A stretch of DNA of 47,709 nucleotides from the NCBI RefSeq assembly GCF_003121405.1, contig NZ_QBUY01000066.1:1-47709 (forward strand), given 5' to 3'. Position 1 is the first letter of the stretch. Each line of letters opens with the position of its first letter. Below, piece after piece: positions 33,707 to 42,009 of this stretch. Below the pieces are notes generated by a model. That model saw only the letters and a list, made by a program, of their open reading frames with translations. It was not told the origin of the DNA and searched no databases. The position numbers and the translations under genes are program-made. This DNA is from Paraburkholderia sp. C35 (GTDB taxonomy: Bacteria > Pseudomonadota > Gammaproteobacteria > Burkholderiales > Burkholderiaceae).

Positions 33707-35050
33707 TTACAAACTTAACACTGTGTAAGGTTCGTCAGAAACGGTTTTCAGGCTGTCCAGATGATCGGCATAGGCTTGCATCATGGCCCGCCGTTGTTTC
33801 AGGTACTTCCCTTGGTTGTAAATCCCGGCCACGCCTTTCTGTTTGTGCGCCAGCGCTGAATCGACAATCAACGGGTCATAATCTTGACCGTGCAGAGTCG
33901 TGCTGGCAGTCCCACGCGCACCGTGCGCCCTGAATGCCCGCTCGCCGTTGAAACCCATATTGCCCAGCGCACGATTAATCGTGGTGGCGCTCATGCAATC
34001 GGCGCTCCCCCTTCTGCGATTCGGAAATAACCAGCCGTCACCATCGGCTTTGGCCGGGGGATTAATCAGCCGCAATTCCTGCAATAGCGCGATGGCTTGG
34101 GTAGATAACGGCACGACATGCGGCAGACCCATTTTCATGCGCTCACCGGGGATGGTCCACTCGGCTTTGAGGAAGTTGAATTCAGACCAGCGGGCCTTTC
34201 GTAATTCGACAGTACGAACAGCCGTGAGTAACAGCAGTTCAATGGCAATGCAAGTGTCACGCTGGCCCGCGTATTTACGTCCGTCCTTTTTCACCGTGTA
34301 CTGGCTCAGTGCTGAAAGGACAGCCCGCAATTCATTTTCGTCTAGCGCCTTGTTTGGCCGGGACTTGGGTTTCTTGACAGCCAGCGAGACTTTGAAACCC
34401 TCTGCCGGATTACTGTCTGCCGGCTGGGTGGCGACAGCAAGAGCGAAAACCGCCGATGACCATTGCTTGATTAATACCGCGATGGAGGGCGCGCCGTTGG
34501 CTTTCCGTTCATCGCCTTGCGCTTTATCACGCGTCCCCACGCTTTTGACTAGCTGGAAAATATCGGCGCTGGTGATGCTCTTGATAGGGCGCTGGCCGAT
34601 GGGTGCATTAATCACGTATCGGCCCATGAAGTTGCGCACTTGCTGGCTGTAATACCGGGACCATTTTCCGGGCTGTTTATCTACCGGATTTGCGGGATCA
34701 GCCGCATTCTGGTCAATCCACTCTTGGGCAATACCCCCAAACGTGGTGGCCTGTTCTACCTTGGTTTGCTGCACAGCCTGTTTTTTACTGGCCGTGGGAT
34801 TAATACCCTGTTCGACCAGTTTTTCAGCCGCTGCCCGCGCTGCACGCGCATCAGCAATCGTGATTTCCGGCCATTTTCCGATTGCATAACTCAGGTCTTT
34901 TCCGTCTAGCCGGTAATTCCAGTACCAAGTTTTAGACCCAGCAACGGAAACGAGAATGTACAGCCGGTTCAAATCAGCGAGCTTGTACGGCTTGCCCGCT
35001 GGCTTGGCATCGTTGATGACTTTGGCTGTCAGGGCTTTGGTGGTTTTCAT
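33707..35050 (-). CDS. int: P4-type tyrosine recombinase (integrase)
   Basis: Integrates and, with an excisionase, removes the element. About 447 residues with the N-terminal DUF4102-type arm-binding domain (ALTAKVINDAKPAGKPYKLA), a core-binding domain, and the catalytic part with Arg in TAVRTVELRKARW, HGARGTAS (H-x-x-R), LAHKQKG and the Tyr in GIYNQGKYL. The start MKTTKALT at 35050 fits the family and has GGAGG upstream. A longer frame to 35089 would run through the arm repeats. The gene lies next to attR and points away from it. Confidence 0.92.
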   Translation of the reverse strand: MKTTKALTAKVINDAKPAGKPYKLADLNRLYILVSVAGSKTWYWNYRLDGKDLSYAIGKWPEITIADARAARAAAEKLVEQGINPTASKKQAVQQTKVEQATTFGGIAQEWIDQNAADPANPVDKQPGKWSRYYSQQVRNFMGRYVINAPIGQRPIKSITSADIFQLVKSVGTRDKAQGDERKANGAPSIAVLIKQWSSAVFALAVATQPADSNPAEGFKVSLAVKKPKSRPNKALDENELRAVLSALSQYTVKKDGRKYAGQRDTCIAIELLLLTAVRTVELRKARWSEFNFLKAEWTIPGERMKMGLPHVVPLSTQAIALLQELRLINPPAKADGDGWLFPNRRRGSADCMSATTINRALGNMGFNGERAFRAHGARGTASTTLHGQDYDPLIVDSALAHKQKGVAGIYNQGKYLKQRRAMMQAYADHLDSLKTVSDEPYTVLSL

Positions 35051-35076
35051 GGTTTGCTGTCCCTCCGTGGACACCA

Positions 35077-35109
35077 GAATTTCCACCAATTTTCCCCCGT
35101 TTTTCCCTC
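35077..35109 (-). repeat. Right-end tandem 11-bp integrase arm-type repeats
   Basis: GAATTTCCACC, AATTTTCCCCC and GTTTTTCCCTC follow one another without gap at 35077-35109. They match the left-end 11-mers and occupy the integrase promoter region, so the integrase may regulate itself. GTTTTTCCCTC also occurs inverted at 30868-30878. Confidence 0.7.
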
Positions 35110-35171
35110 ACTGGGGGGCAAGCGCAGCGGGCGAAACGTGCGCCAAACCCCCGTCCAGCAAGGAAACCCGT

Positions 35172-35186
35172 GTGAGCGCGAGTGAG
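35172..35186 (+). repeat. 15-bp direct repeat flanking the integrase gene, copy 2
   Basis: GTGAGCGCGAGTGAG, identical to 33660-33674. Confidence 0.85.
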
Positions 35187-35207
35187 GGAAAATGCATGTG
35201 CTGATTT

Positions 35208-35224
35208 TCGATCATCAGCAGCAT
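35208..35224. other. attR: right 17-bp attachment repeat
   Basis: TCGATCATCAGCAGCAT, identical to 16863-16879. Beyond it (35225 onward) the sequence is host: native trpG ribosome-binding site and trpE. Confidence 0.9.
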
Positions 35225-35238
35225 GGTCTTTCTCCGGA

Positions 35239-36732
35239 TCAAAAGTCGCTATCGAGGCCGTCTTGCACCTGCTCGGCGGCGCGCATCACCGCGCGTGCCT
35301 TGTTTTCGGTCTCTTGCCATTCGGATTCAGGCACCGAATCGGCGACCACACCCGCTGCTGCCTGTACATACAGATTGCCGTTGCAGATCACGCCCGTGCG
35401 GATCGTGATCGCGAGGTCCATTTCGCCGGTGAACGACAGGTAGCCGACCGCGCCGCCGTACAGGCCGCGCTTCACCGGTTCGAGTTCGTCGATCAGTTCC
35501 ATCGCGCGGACTTTCGGTGCGCCCGACAGCGTGCCCGCCGGGAACGTCGCGCGCAGCACGTCGAAGTTGGTCACGCCCGGCTTCAACTTGCCTTCCACTG
35601 AACTGACGATGTGCTGCACGTGCGAGTACTTCTCGATCACCATCTTGTCGGTCACGGAAACCGAACCGATCTGCGCGATGCGGCCCACGTCGTTGCGCGC
35701 GAGGTCGATCAGCATCACGTGTTCGGCGATTTCCTTCGGATCGTTCAGCAGTTCGGTCGCGAGTTCGGCGTCGCGCTCGGGCGTATTGCCGCGTGGGCGC
35801 GTGCCGGCGAGCGGACGGATCGTGACGATGCGGTCTTCGTTGCGCTTTTCCTGACGCACCAGAATTTCCGGCGACGCACCGACCACATGGAATTCGCCGA
35901 AGTTGTAGTAATACATATACGGCGACGGATTCAGCGAACGCAGCGCGCGATACAGCGACAGCGGATTGTCGCGATACGGTTTGGTCAGACGCTGGCCGAC
36001 CTGCACCTGCATCAGTTCGCCCGCGGCGATGTATTCCTTGGCCTTGCGCACGGCGGCGAGGTAATCGTCTTTCTTGAACTCGCGGAAAATTTCAGTGCGC
36101 ACGCTCGCCGACGTGACGGGCGGCTGAACGGTGGTGCGCAGGCGCTGCTTCAGTTCACGCAGACGCTGCTTGGCGCGCGTGTACGCTTCAGGCGCCGTCG
36201 GATCGGCGTAGATCACGAGATACAGCTTGCCCGCGAGGTTGTCGATGACGGCGACTTCTTCCGTCAGCAGAAGCTGGATGTCGGGCAGGTTCAGATCGTC
36301 CGGCGGGGCGGAGTGCGCGAGCTTCTTCTCGATGTAACGCACCGCGTCATAACCGAAGTAACCGGCCAGACCGCCTGCGAAACGCGGCAGGCCCGGACGC
36401 AGCGCCACCTTGAAACGGCCCTGGAACTGCTGGATGAATTCGAGCGGATCGCCTTCGTGCGTCTCGGTGACCTTGCCGTCCTTGACGACTTCCGTCACGC
36501 CGTTCGTGGTGCGGATCAGCGTGCGGGCCGGCAGACCGATGAACGAATAGCGGCCAAACCGTTCGCCGCCCACCACCGATTCGAGCAGAAACGAGTTCGC
36601 GCCGTTGCGCTCGGCTTGCGCGAGCTTGAGATACAGCGACAGCGGCGTTTCGAGGTCGGCCAGCGCTTCGGCGATCAGCGGGATGCGATTGAAGCCCTCG
36701 TTCGCGAGGGACTGAAATTCGAGTTCGGTCAT
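35239..36732 (-). CDS. trpE: Anthranilate synthase component I
   Basis: Converts chorismate to anthranilate with TrpG. The 497-residue protein has the N-terminal feedback (Trp-binding) region with LLESVVGGERFGRYSF, and the chorismate-binding core with IRPLAGTRPRG, DLARNDVGR, SYVQH-like KYSHVQHIVSSVEG, FPAGTLSGAPKVRAMELID and GYLSFTGEMDLAITIRT. It is preceded by a leader peptide gene with three Trp codons. It is separated from its partner trpG by the inserted element. Confidence 0.96.
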   Translation of the reverse strand: MTELEFQSLANEGFNRIPLIAEALADLETPLSLYLKLAQAERNGANSFLLESVVGGERFGRYSFIGLPARTLIRTTNGVTEVVKDGKVTETHEGDPLEFIQQFQGRFKVALRPGLPRFAGGLAGYFGYDAVRYIEKKLAHSAPPDDLNLPDIQLLLTEEVAVIDNLAGKLYLVIYADPTAPEAYTRAKQRLRELKQRLRTTVQPPVTSASVRTEIFREFKKDDYLAAVRKAKEYIAAGELMQVQVGQRLTKPYRDNPLSLYRALRSLNPSPYMYYYNFGEFHVVGASPEILVRQEKRNEDRIVTIRPLAGTRPRGNTPERDAELATELLNDPKEIAEHVMLIDLARNDVGRIAQIGSVSVTDKMVIEKYSHVQHIVSSVEGKLKPGVTNFDVLRATFPAGTLSGAPKVRAMELIDELEPVKRGLYGGAVGYLSFTGEMDLAITIRTGVICNGNLYVQAAAGVVADSVPESEWQETENKARAVMRAAEQVQDGLDSDF

Positions 36733-36969
36733 GTTCCGATCCTGTTCGTGCGTCCTGGCGCCATGGTGCGTCGGACAAAGCGGGGCTGCGTTACCGGTCG
36801 AATGTGCTCGTCACAGGTTGGGAGACCGGCGCGCGCTTTCCCGAACGCATGCACGGCTTCACAGCACGACGATAGTACGCAAGGTACACGACGGCTAGCT
36901 GAAACTGAGTGCAGCGGTATCGTGCCGGTCAAACCGGCGTTTCGGAAAAGCGCGTGAGCGCAGCGAAGT

Positions 36970-37052
36970 AAAAAACGGGTGCCAAAGACGAGCTTCAGCG
37001 TACCTCGGGCGAGGTATCAGCGCGACCAGCGACGCCAGGGCCAGGCTCCCCG
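36970..37052 (-). promoter_or_regulatory. Candidate trp attenuator
   Basis: On the minus strand, CGGGGAGCC (37052-37044, inside the leader frame, just at the first Trp codon) can pair with GGCACCCG (36983-36976), which is followed by TTTTTT (36975-36970). Between them is a perfect hairpin TACCTCG/CGAGGTA (37016-37001). A ribosome stalled at the Trp codons would cover the first arm and block the terminator. Confidence 0.6.
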
Positions 37053-37091
37053 GTCGATCGTGCTCAGACTCCGTTTTTTATTCAGAAACAT
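37017..37091 (-). CDS. trpL: trp leader peptide
   Basis: A 24-codon frame upstream of trpE, MFLNKKRSLSTID followed by RGAWPWRRWSR, with three Trp codons within six codons. The frame is followed by a candidate attenuator. No clear Shine-Dalgarno is seen before the ATG, which is the weak point. Distance from the end of gph is 51 bases. Trp codons of this density by chance in 24 codons are unlikely. Confidence 0.7.
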   Translation of the reverse strand: MFLNKKRSLSTIDRGAWPWRRWSR

Positions 37092-37142
37092 GAGAGAAGA
37101 CTTTTAGTTAAGTCGGTGATTTGGTTACTACTTGGGTAGCGC

Positions 37143-37865
37143 TCATTCTACTGCATTGTGCGCTGCGATCGCCTTGGCGGCGCCCAACAGCGACACAACT
37201 ATACCATCCGATTTTATGGTTTGCACAGACTCGCCGTGATTGTAGCCATACGGTACGGTCAGTGTCGCCATGCCGGCCGCGCGGCCCGCGAACGCATCGT
37301 TCTGCGAATCGCCGATTGCGACGGCTTCCTGCGGCGGCACGTCTAGCGCCTTGCAGGCGGTGAGCATCGGCAGCGGATCGGGCTTTTTTGCCGCGACGCT
37401 GTCGCCGCCCAGCACCACGCTGAAGTACTGCAGCAGTCCGTGGTGTTCGAGCAGCTGCGTGGCAAAGCGATGCGGCTTATTGGTCACGCAGGCTAGCTTG
37501 ACTCCGGCATCGCGCAAGGCGATCAGACCCGCTTCGACGTCAGGATAGAGCCGCGTGTGCAGACCATTGATCTTCGCGTACTCCTCCTGATAGATCGCGA
37601 GCGCCTCGTCGAAGCGCGACTGCGCCAGCTCCGCCTCGAAACGCGGCGCGAGCACGCTGCGGATCAGATGCTCGGAGCCTTTGCCGACATAGTCCATCAC
37701 TTCTTCGCGCGTGGTTTCGTCCGCGTCGAGCTGGGCGAGCATGCCGTTCAGCGATGCCGTGAAGTCGTCAGCGGTATCGACCATCGTGCCGTCGAGATCG
37801 ACGATGGCTGCGCGAATCTTCCCGGTCGTGAACGCGGGAGCGGGGTAATGAGGCGTCGTTTCCAT
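37143..37865 (-). CDS. gph: Phosphoglycolate phosphatase
   Basis: HAD-family phosphatase of 240 residues that removes 2-phosphoglycolate. Motif I is VDLDGTMVDT (nucleophile Asp), motif II is CVTNKP, motif III is the Lys of KKPDPLP, and motif IV is IGDSQNDAFAGRAAG. ATG 37865 is one base after the rpe stop (TGA-G-ATG), so the two are coupled. Confidence 0.93.
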   Translation of the reverse strand: METTPHYPAPAFTTGKIRAAIVDLDGTMVDTADDFTASLNGMLAQLDADETTREEVMDYVGKGSEHLIRSVLAPRFEAELAQSRFDEALAIYQEEYAKINGLHTRLYPDVEAGLIALRDAGVKLACVTNKPHRFATQLLEHHGLLQYFSVVLGGDSVAAKKPDPLPMLTACKALDVPPQEAVAIGDSQNDAFAGRAAGMATLTVPYGYNHGESVQTIKSDGIVVSLLGAAKAIAAHNAVE

Positions 37866-37866
37866 C

Positions 37867-38550
37867 TCAGCGTCCAACCGATGCCAGCTTGCCGCGCATC
37901 TGATCGATGATCGTCTTGTAGTCCGGGTGGCCGAAAATCGCCGAGCCGGCCACGAACGTATCCGCGCCCGCCGCTGCAATTTCCGCGATGTTGTCGATCT
38001 TCACGCCGCCGTCCACTTCGAGATGAATCTCGCGGCCGGTCTTTTCCTTGTACGCGTCGATGCGCGCGCGCGCTTCGCGCAGCTTGTTCAGCGCCTCGGG
38101 AATGAACGATTGGCCGCCAAAGCCTGGATTCACCGACATGATCAGCACGAGATCGACCTTGTCCATCACGTGGTCGAGATAGTTCAGCGACGTGGCGGGA
38201 TTGAACACGAGGCCCGCCTTGCAACCGTGATCGCGAATCAGCGACAGCGAGCGGTCGATGTGGTCCGAGCCTTCCGGATGGAAGCTGATCACGTTCGCGC
38301 CGGCCTGCGCGAAGTCGGGGATGATGCGATCGACGGGGCGCACCATCAGATGCACGTCGATGGGCACCTGCACGTGCGGACGGATGGCTTCGCACACGAG
38401 CGGACCGATGGTCAGGTTCGGCACGTAATGGTTGTCCATCACGTCGAAGTGAATCCAGTCGGCGCCTGCGGCGACGACGTTGCGGACTTCTTCGCCGAGC
38501 CGCGAGAAATCGGCAGACAGAATGCTGGGAGCGATGCGGAATTGAGTCAT
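37867..38550 (-). CDS. rpe: Ribulose-phosphate 3-epimerase
   Basis: A 227-residue TIM barrel interconverting ribulose-5-phosphate and xylulose-5-phosphate. Family motifs include IAPSILSADFSRLGEEV, HFDVMDNHYVPNLTIGP, HLMVRPVD, SVNPGFGGQSFI and EVDGGVKIDNI. First gene of the rpe-gph-trp run. A palindrome AGCGCT/AGCGCT at 38578-38594 overlaps a TAAAAT string upstream that could be its -10. Confidence 0.96.
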   Translation of the reverse strand: MTQFRIAPSILSADFSRLGEEVRNVVAAGADWIHFDVMDNHYVPNLTIGPLVCEAIRPHVQVPIDVHLMVRPVDRIIPDFAQAGANVISFHPEGSDHIDRSLSLIRDHGCKAGLVFNPATSLNYLDHVMDKVDLVLIMSVNPGFGGQSFIPEALNKLREARARIDAYKEKTGREIHLEVDGGVKIDNIAEIAAAGADTFVAGSAIFGHPDYKTIIDQMRGKLASVGR

Positions 38551-38817
38551 GGCGTGGGGGGGGGCAGGAGACGGAAAAGCGCTATTTTAGCGCTGGTAGG
38601 CGTGGCGTGGCCCTGGACGCGGCACGGGTGCTGCCGGGCTTTCGGGATCGTCGGGGTCTTGTCCCGCAAGCCTTAGCGGTTGCGGGGCCGCGCTGCATCA
38701 AGCAGAATGCCAAACCATGTCAACGCCTGTGCCGCGGCGTGCCGCTATTCGCGCCGAATCGCCTGCATGCGGCCTCGCGTGAATCGATTGCGCGCTTCGC
38801 TCACCATCGGAATCAGC

Positions 38818-39192
38818 ATGAGTCAGTACGAATTCAGCGTGTCTTCACAGGTTCGCTACATCGCCGAAGAGTCGGACCCGGAGCATCGGAAATACGCTTT
38901 TGCCTACACGCTCACTATCCGCAATACCGGTCAGGTGACTGCGCAGCTGATCGCGCGGCACTGGGTTATCACGGATAGCGAAAACCGTGTTCAGGAAGTG
39001 AAAGGACTCGGCGTGGTCGGGCATCAGCCGTTGCTGAAGCCGGGCGAGCAGTTCGAGTACACGAGTTACGCCGTGATCGCGACGCCCGTCGGGACAATGC
39101 GTGGCGAATACTTCTGCGTCGCGGAAGATGGCGAGCGCTGGGACGCGCCAGTGCCCGAATTCGTTCTGCGCATGCCGCGTACGCTGCATTGA
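38818..39192 (+). CDS. apaG: ApaG domain protein
   Basis: A 124-residue all-beta protein (fibronectin III-like fold) of unknown biochemical role. Motifs include YAFAYTLTIRNTG, ARHWVITD, VQEVKGLGVVGHQPLLKPGE and the C-terminal GTMRGEYFC. Start at ATG 38818 by family match. Confidence 0.94.
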   Translation: MSQYEFSVSSQVRYIAEESDPEHRKYAFAYTLTIRNTGQVTAQLIARHWVITDSENRVQEVKGLGVVGHQPLLKPGEQFEYTSYAVIATPVGTMRGEYFCVAEDGERWDAPVPEFVLRMPRTLH

Positions 39193-39227
39193 AAGCGTAT
39201 TGAACCTAGGCTGCCGCGGCGGGTCAG

Positions 39228-39398
39228 TCAGCCACGCGGTTGCTGCGGCGGGACCGGTTTTGCATCCTGCTTCTGGCGCGCGGCATTCTTTTTCTTGCCG
39301 GACGCCGTCCACACAACGATGAAAATCAGCAGGAAAAGCGCTACGAGCGATTCCAGCGCGAAGATGAGCATCGGGTATTCGTCGAACAGATCAGACAT
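39228..39398 (-). CDS. Small single-pass membrane protein
   Basis: A 56-residue protein (from MSDLFDEYPM) with one transmembrane helix (LIFALESLVALFLLIFIVVW) and a basic, Lys/Gln/Pro-rich tail. Not recognised. It is divergent from mltA, with which its upstream region overlaps; a start seven codons earlier is possible. Confidence 0.65.
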   Translation of the reverse strand: MSDLFDEYPMLIFALESLVALFLLIFIVVWTASGKKKNAARQKQDAKPVPPQQPRG

Positions 39399-39426
39399 GG
39401 CAGTTTCCATCGAGAACAAACATTGT

Positions 39427-40551
39427 ATGCGTTTCGCCAGCCGGGCTGTGGGCTGGGCGGGAGCGCTGTCGCTTGCTGTGCTGCTGGCGTCGTGCGGAGG
39501 CGGCGGTGTTGTAAGACCGACCGTTTCGCCGCCGACCGGGGCTGCCGTTATTCCCGGTCAGATGGCCGCGCAGCGGCTCACGCCTGTCGCGTGGCAGCAG
39601 GTGCCCGGCTGGCAGGACGATTCGCTGATCGGCGCGGCTGCGGCGCTGCGCCAGAATTGCGTGCGCCTCGCCAGCCAGCCGACGTGGCGGCGCGCCTGCG
39701 CGGCCGCGCTGATGCTGGATGACCTGGACGTAGCAAGCGCGCGCACCTTCTTCGAAACGTACTTCACGCCATTCCAGTTCGCGAACACCGACGGCACCCT
39801 CGACGGACTCGTGACAGGCTACTACGAGCCGCTGCTGCGCGGGTCTCGCGTGCGGCATGGCGTGTATCAGACGGCTTTGTATCGTTGGCCTTCGGCGTAC
39901 CGTCCGGGTTCCGCGATGCCGGCGCGGGCGCAACTCGAGCGCTCGGGTGCATTGAATGGCAACGAACTCGTATGGGTCGACGATCCAATCGAGGCTTTCT
40001 TCCTCCAGGTGCAAGGCTCGGGACGCGTCGTGATGGAAGACGGCAGCGTGATGCGGGTTGGCTTTGGCGGCACGAACAACCAGCCATACAAGTCGATTGG
40101 TCGTTGGCTGCTCGATCGCGGTGAACTGACGCCGGCACAGGCGACCATGCAAGGCATCAAGGCTTGGGCTCGGGCGAACCCGACGCGTGTGGACGGCCTG
40201 CTGGATACGAATCCGCGCTTCGTGTTCTTCCGCGAAATGCCGTCTAACGAGGCTGCGCCATCCGGCGGGGCCGATGGCCCGATCGGCGCACTGGGTGTTC
40301 CGCTTACGCCAGAGCGTTCGATCGCCGTGGATCCGGCGTCGATTCCGCTCGGCACGCCCGTCTTCCTTCAGACCCCGCGCCCGTTGACCAATTCGCCGAT
40401 GAATCGTCTCGTTTTCGCACAGGACACCGGATCGGCAATCAAGGGCGGGGTGCGAGCCGATTACTTCTGGGGCCTCGGCGCCGAAGCGGGCGATCTCGCC
40501 GGCAAGATGAAGCAAGGTGGCCGGATGTGGCTGCTGCTGCCAAACTCCTGA
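39427..40551 (+). CDS. mltA: Membrane-bound lytic murein transglycosylase A
   Basis: A 374-residue lipoprotein that cleaves peptidoglycan glycan strands. The signal ends in the lipobox LASC (Cys 23). The MltA domain includes GLVTGYYEPLLRGSR, FFLQVQGSGRV, the 3D domain with LGVPLTPERSIAVDPASIPLG, and the Asp in VFAQDTGSAIKGGVRADYFWG. The longer open frame upstream is not coding. Confidence 0.93.
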   Translation: MRFASRAVGWAGALSLAVLLASCGGGGVVRPTVSPPTGAAVIPGQMAAQRLTPVAWQQVPGWQDDSLIGAAAALRQNCVRLASQPTWRRACAAALMLDDLDVASARTFFETYFTPFQFANTDGTLDGLVTGYYEPLLRGSRVRHGVYQTALYRWPSAYRPGSAMPARAQLERSGALNGNELVWVDDPIEAFFLQVQGSGRVVMEDGSVMRVGFGGTNNQPYKSIGRWLLDRGELTPAQATMQGIKAWARANPTRVDGLLDTNPRFVFFREMPSNEAAPSGGADGPIGALGVPLTPERSIAVDPASIPLGTPVFLQTPRPLTNSPMNRLVFAQDTGSAIKGGVRADYFWGLGAEAGDLAGKMKQGGRMWLLLPNS

Positions 40552-40586
40552 TCTGTGTGATTTCGGCCTGACTTTAAGTCAGGCTG

Positions 40587-40625
40587 AACAGCCCGACGGT
40601 TTGATTGATTGCCGTCGGGCTGTTT
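40587..40625. terminator. Terminator between convergent mltA and paaK
   Basis: AACAGCCCGACGG pairs with CCGTCGGGCTGTTT, loop about 12 bases, with T-rich sequence on the right and A on the left. Confidence 0.85.
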
Positions 40626-40629
40626 GCTT

Positions 40630-41934
40630 TTATGCGCCAGCCTTGCGTTTATCGATCACGCGGCGGGCCTTGCCCACTGAGCGCTCGATGCCGTTCACGC
40701 CTTGCAGCACCACATTCGCCGTCACACCGATCAACGCCTTGATGTCGTAAGCAAGCGCCTGTTTTGCGGTTTCGAGCGCGGTCTTGTCCGGTGCCGTCTC
40801 CGGGCACGGTTCGACGTTCAGCGTCATGACATCGAGCGGACCCTCTTTGGTCAGCACGATCTGATAGTGCGGCGCGAGCGCATGCTGTTTGAGCAGCAGT
40901 TCTTCGATCTGCGTCGGGAAGACGTTGACGCCGCGAATGATCATCATGTCGTCCGAGCGGCCCGTGATCTTTTCCATCCGACGCATCGTGCGGGCAGTGC
41001 CGGGCAACAGACGAGTGAGATCGCGCGTGCGATAACGAATGATGGGCAGCGCTTCCTTGGTCAGCGACGTGAAGACGAGTTCACCGAGTTCACCGTCGGG
41101 CAGTACTTCGCCCGTTTCGGGATCGATGATCTCGGGATAGAAGTGGTCTTCCCAGATGGTCGGGCCGTCTTTGGTTTCGACGCATTCCGACGCAACGCCT
41201 GGACCCATGACTTCGGACAAGCCGTAGATGTCGACAGCGTCGATGCCCATGCGTTCTTCAATCGCGCGGCGCATGTCGTTGGTCCACGGCTCAGCGCCGA
41301 AGATGCCGATGCGCAGCGAGCACGTCTTGGGATCGATGCCCTGGCGCTCCAGTTCATCGGCGATCGACAGCATGTAGCTCGGCGTCACCATGATGATGTC
41401 CGGGCGGAAGTCCTGGATCAGCTGAACCTGCTTTTCGGTCTGGCCGCCACCGAACGGGATGACCGTGAGACCCGCGCGTTCCGCACCGTAATGCGCGCCG
41501 AGACCGCCCGTGAAGAGGCCGTAGCCGTAGCTGATGTGCACCTTGTCGCCACGCCGTGCCCCTGCTGCGCGGATCGAACGTGCGACGAGGTTTGCCCAGT
41601 TGTCGATATCTCGCGCGGTATAGCCAACCACAGTCGGCTTGCCAGTCGTGCCCGATGACGCGTGAATCCGCGAAATCTGGTCTTGCGGCACGGCGAACAG
41701 ACCGAATGGATAGTTGTCGCGCAGATCTTTTTTCGTGGTGAAGGGGAAGCGCGACAGGTCGGACAACGTCTTCACTTCCGACGGATGCACGCCAGCTTCA
41801 TCGAACTTGCGGCGATAGACGGGCGAATTTTCATACGCGTGCGTGAGCGACCATTTCAGCCGTTCGAGCTGAAGTGCAGCGAGTTCGTCGCGGCTCGCCT
41901 TTTCGATTGGATCGAGCGGAAGCGGGTTAGTCAT
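40630..41934 (-). CDS. paaK: Phenylacetate-CoA ligase
   Basis: Activates phenylacetate to phenylacetyl-CoA using ATP. The 434-residue adenylate-forming enzyme has the P-loop-like HASSGTTGKPTVVGYT, the GYGLFTGGLGAHYGAE segment, DIYGLSEVMGPGVA and the C-terminal hinge region TGRSDDMMIIRGVNVFP. Last gene of the paaN-J-G-I-K run. First step of the pathway served by the other genes here. Confidence 0.95.
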   Translation of the reverse strand: MTNPLPLDPIEKASRDELAALQLERLKWSLTHAYENSPVYRRKFDEAGVHPSEVKTLSDLSRFPFTTKKDLRDNYPFGLFAVPQDQISRIHASSGTTGKPTVVGYTARDIDNWANLVARSIRAAGARRGDKVHISYGYGLFTGGLGAHYGAERAGLTVIPFGGGQTEKQVQLIQDFRPDIIMVTPSYMLSIADELERQGIDPKTCSLRIGIFGAEPWTNDMRRAIEERMGIDAVDIYGLSEVMGPGVASECVETKDGPTIWEDHFYPEIIDPETGEVLPDGELGELVFTSLTKEALPIIRYRTRDLTRLLPGTARTMRRMEKITGRSDDMMIIRGVNVFPTQIEELLLKQHALAPHYQIVLTKEGPLDVMTLNVEPCPETAPDKTALETAKQALAYDIKALIGVTANVVLQGVNGIERSVGKARRVIDKRKAGA

Positions 41935-42009
41935 CGAATGTCTCCTTGCTTTCAGAATAGGATGCCGCGCGAAAGGCGACGCAATTGCTTGATAGGGTGA
42001 GGTTGCCCG

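Larger units (their letters stand above)
16863..35224 (-). mobile_element. Integrated phage-like element (candidate phage satellite) in the trpG start
   Basis: The element is bounded by identical 17-bp repeats and has a P4-type integrase beside its right end, about 18.3 kb in all. It carries a replication-like gene, a small-gene operon with a tape-measure/transglycosylase protein, small and large terminase subunits, and AlpA-like regulators. Its base composition is visibly less G+C-rich than the flanks, CTAG tetramers are common, and TAG is a frequent stop. No portal, major capsid, protease or lysis gene is recognisable. The host trp operon on both sides is otherwise intact, so the insertion is clean. 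Confidence 0.9.
35108..35224 (-). pseudogene. trpG start stub fused to element DNA
   Basis: The native trpG start and ribosome-binding site remain behind trpE. The first five codons are TrpG (MLLMI), then the frame runs into the element and ends at a stop after 38 codons. A ribosome finishing trpE would probably translate this peptide. Confidence 0.75.
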
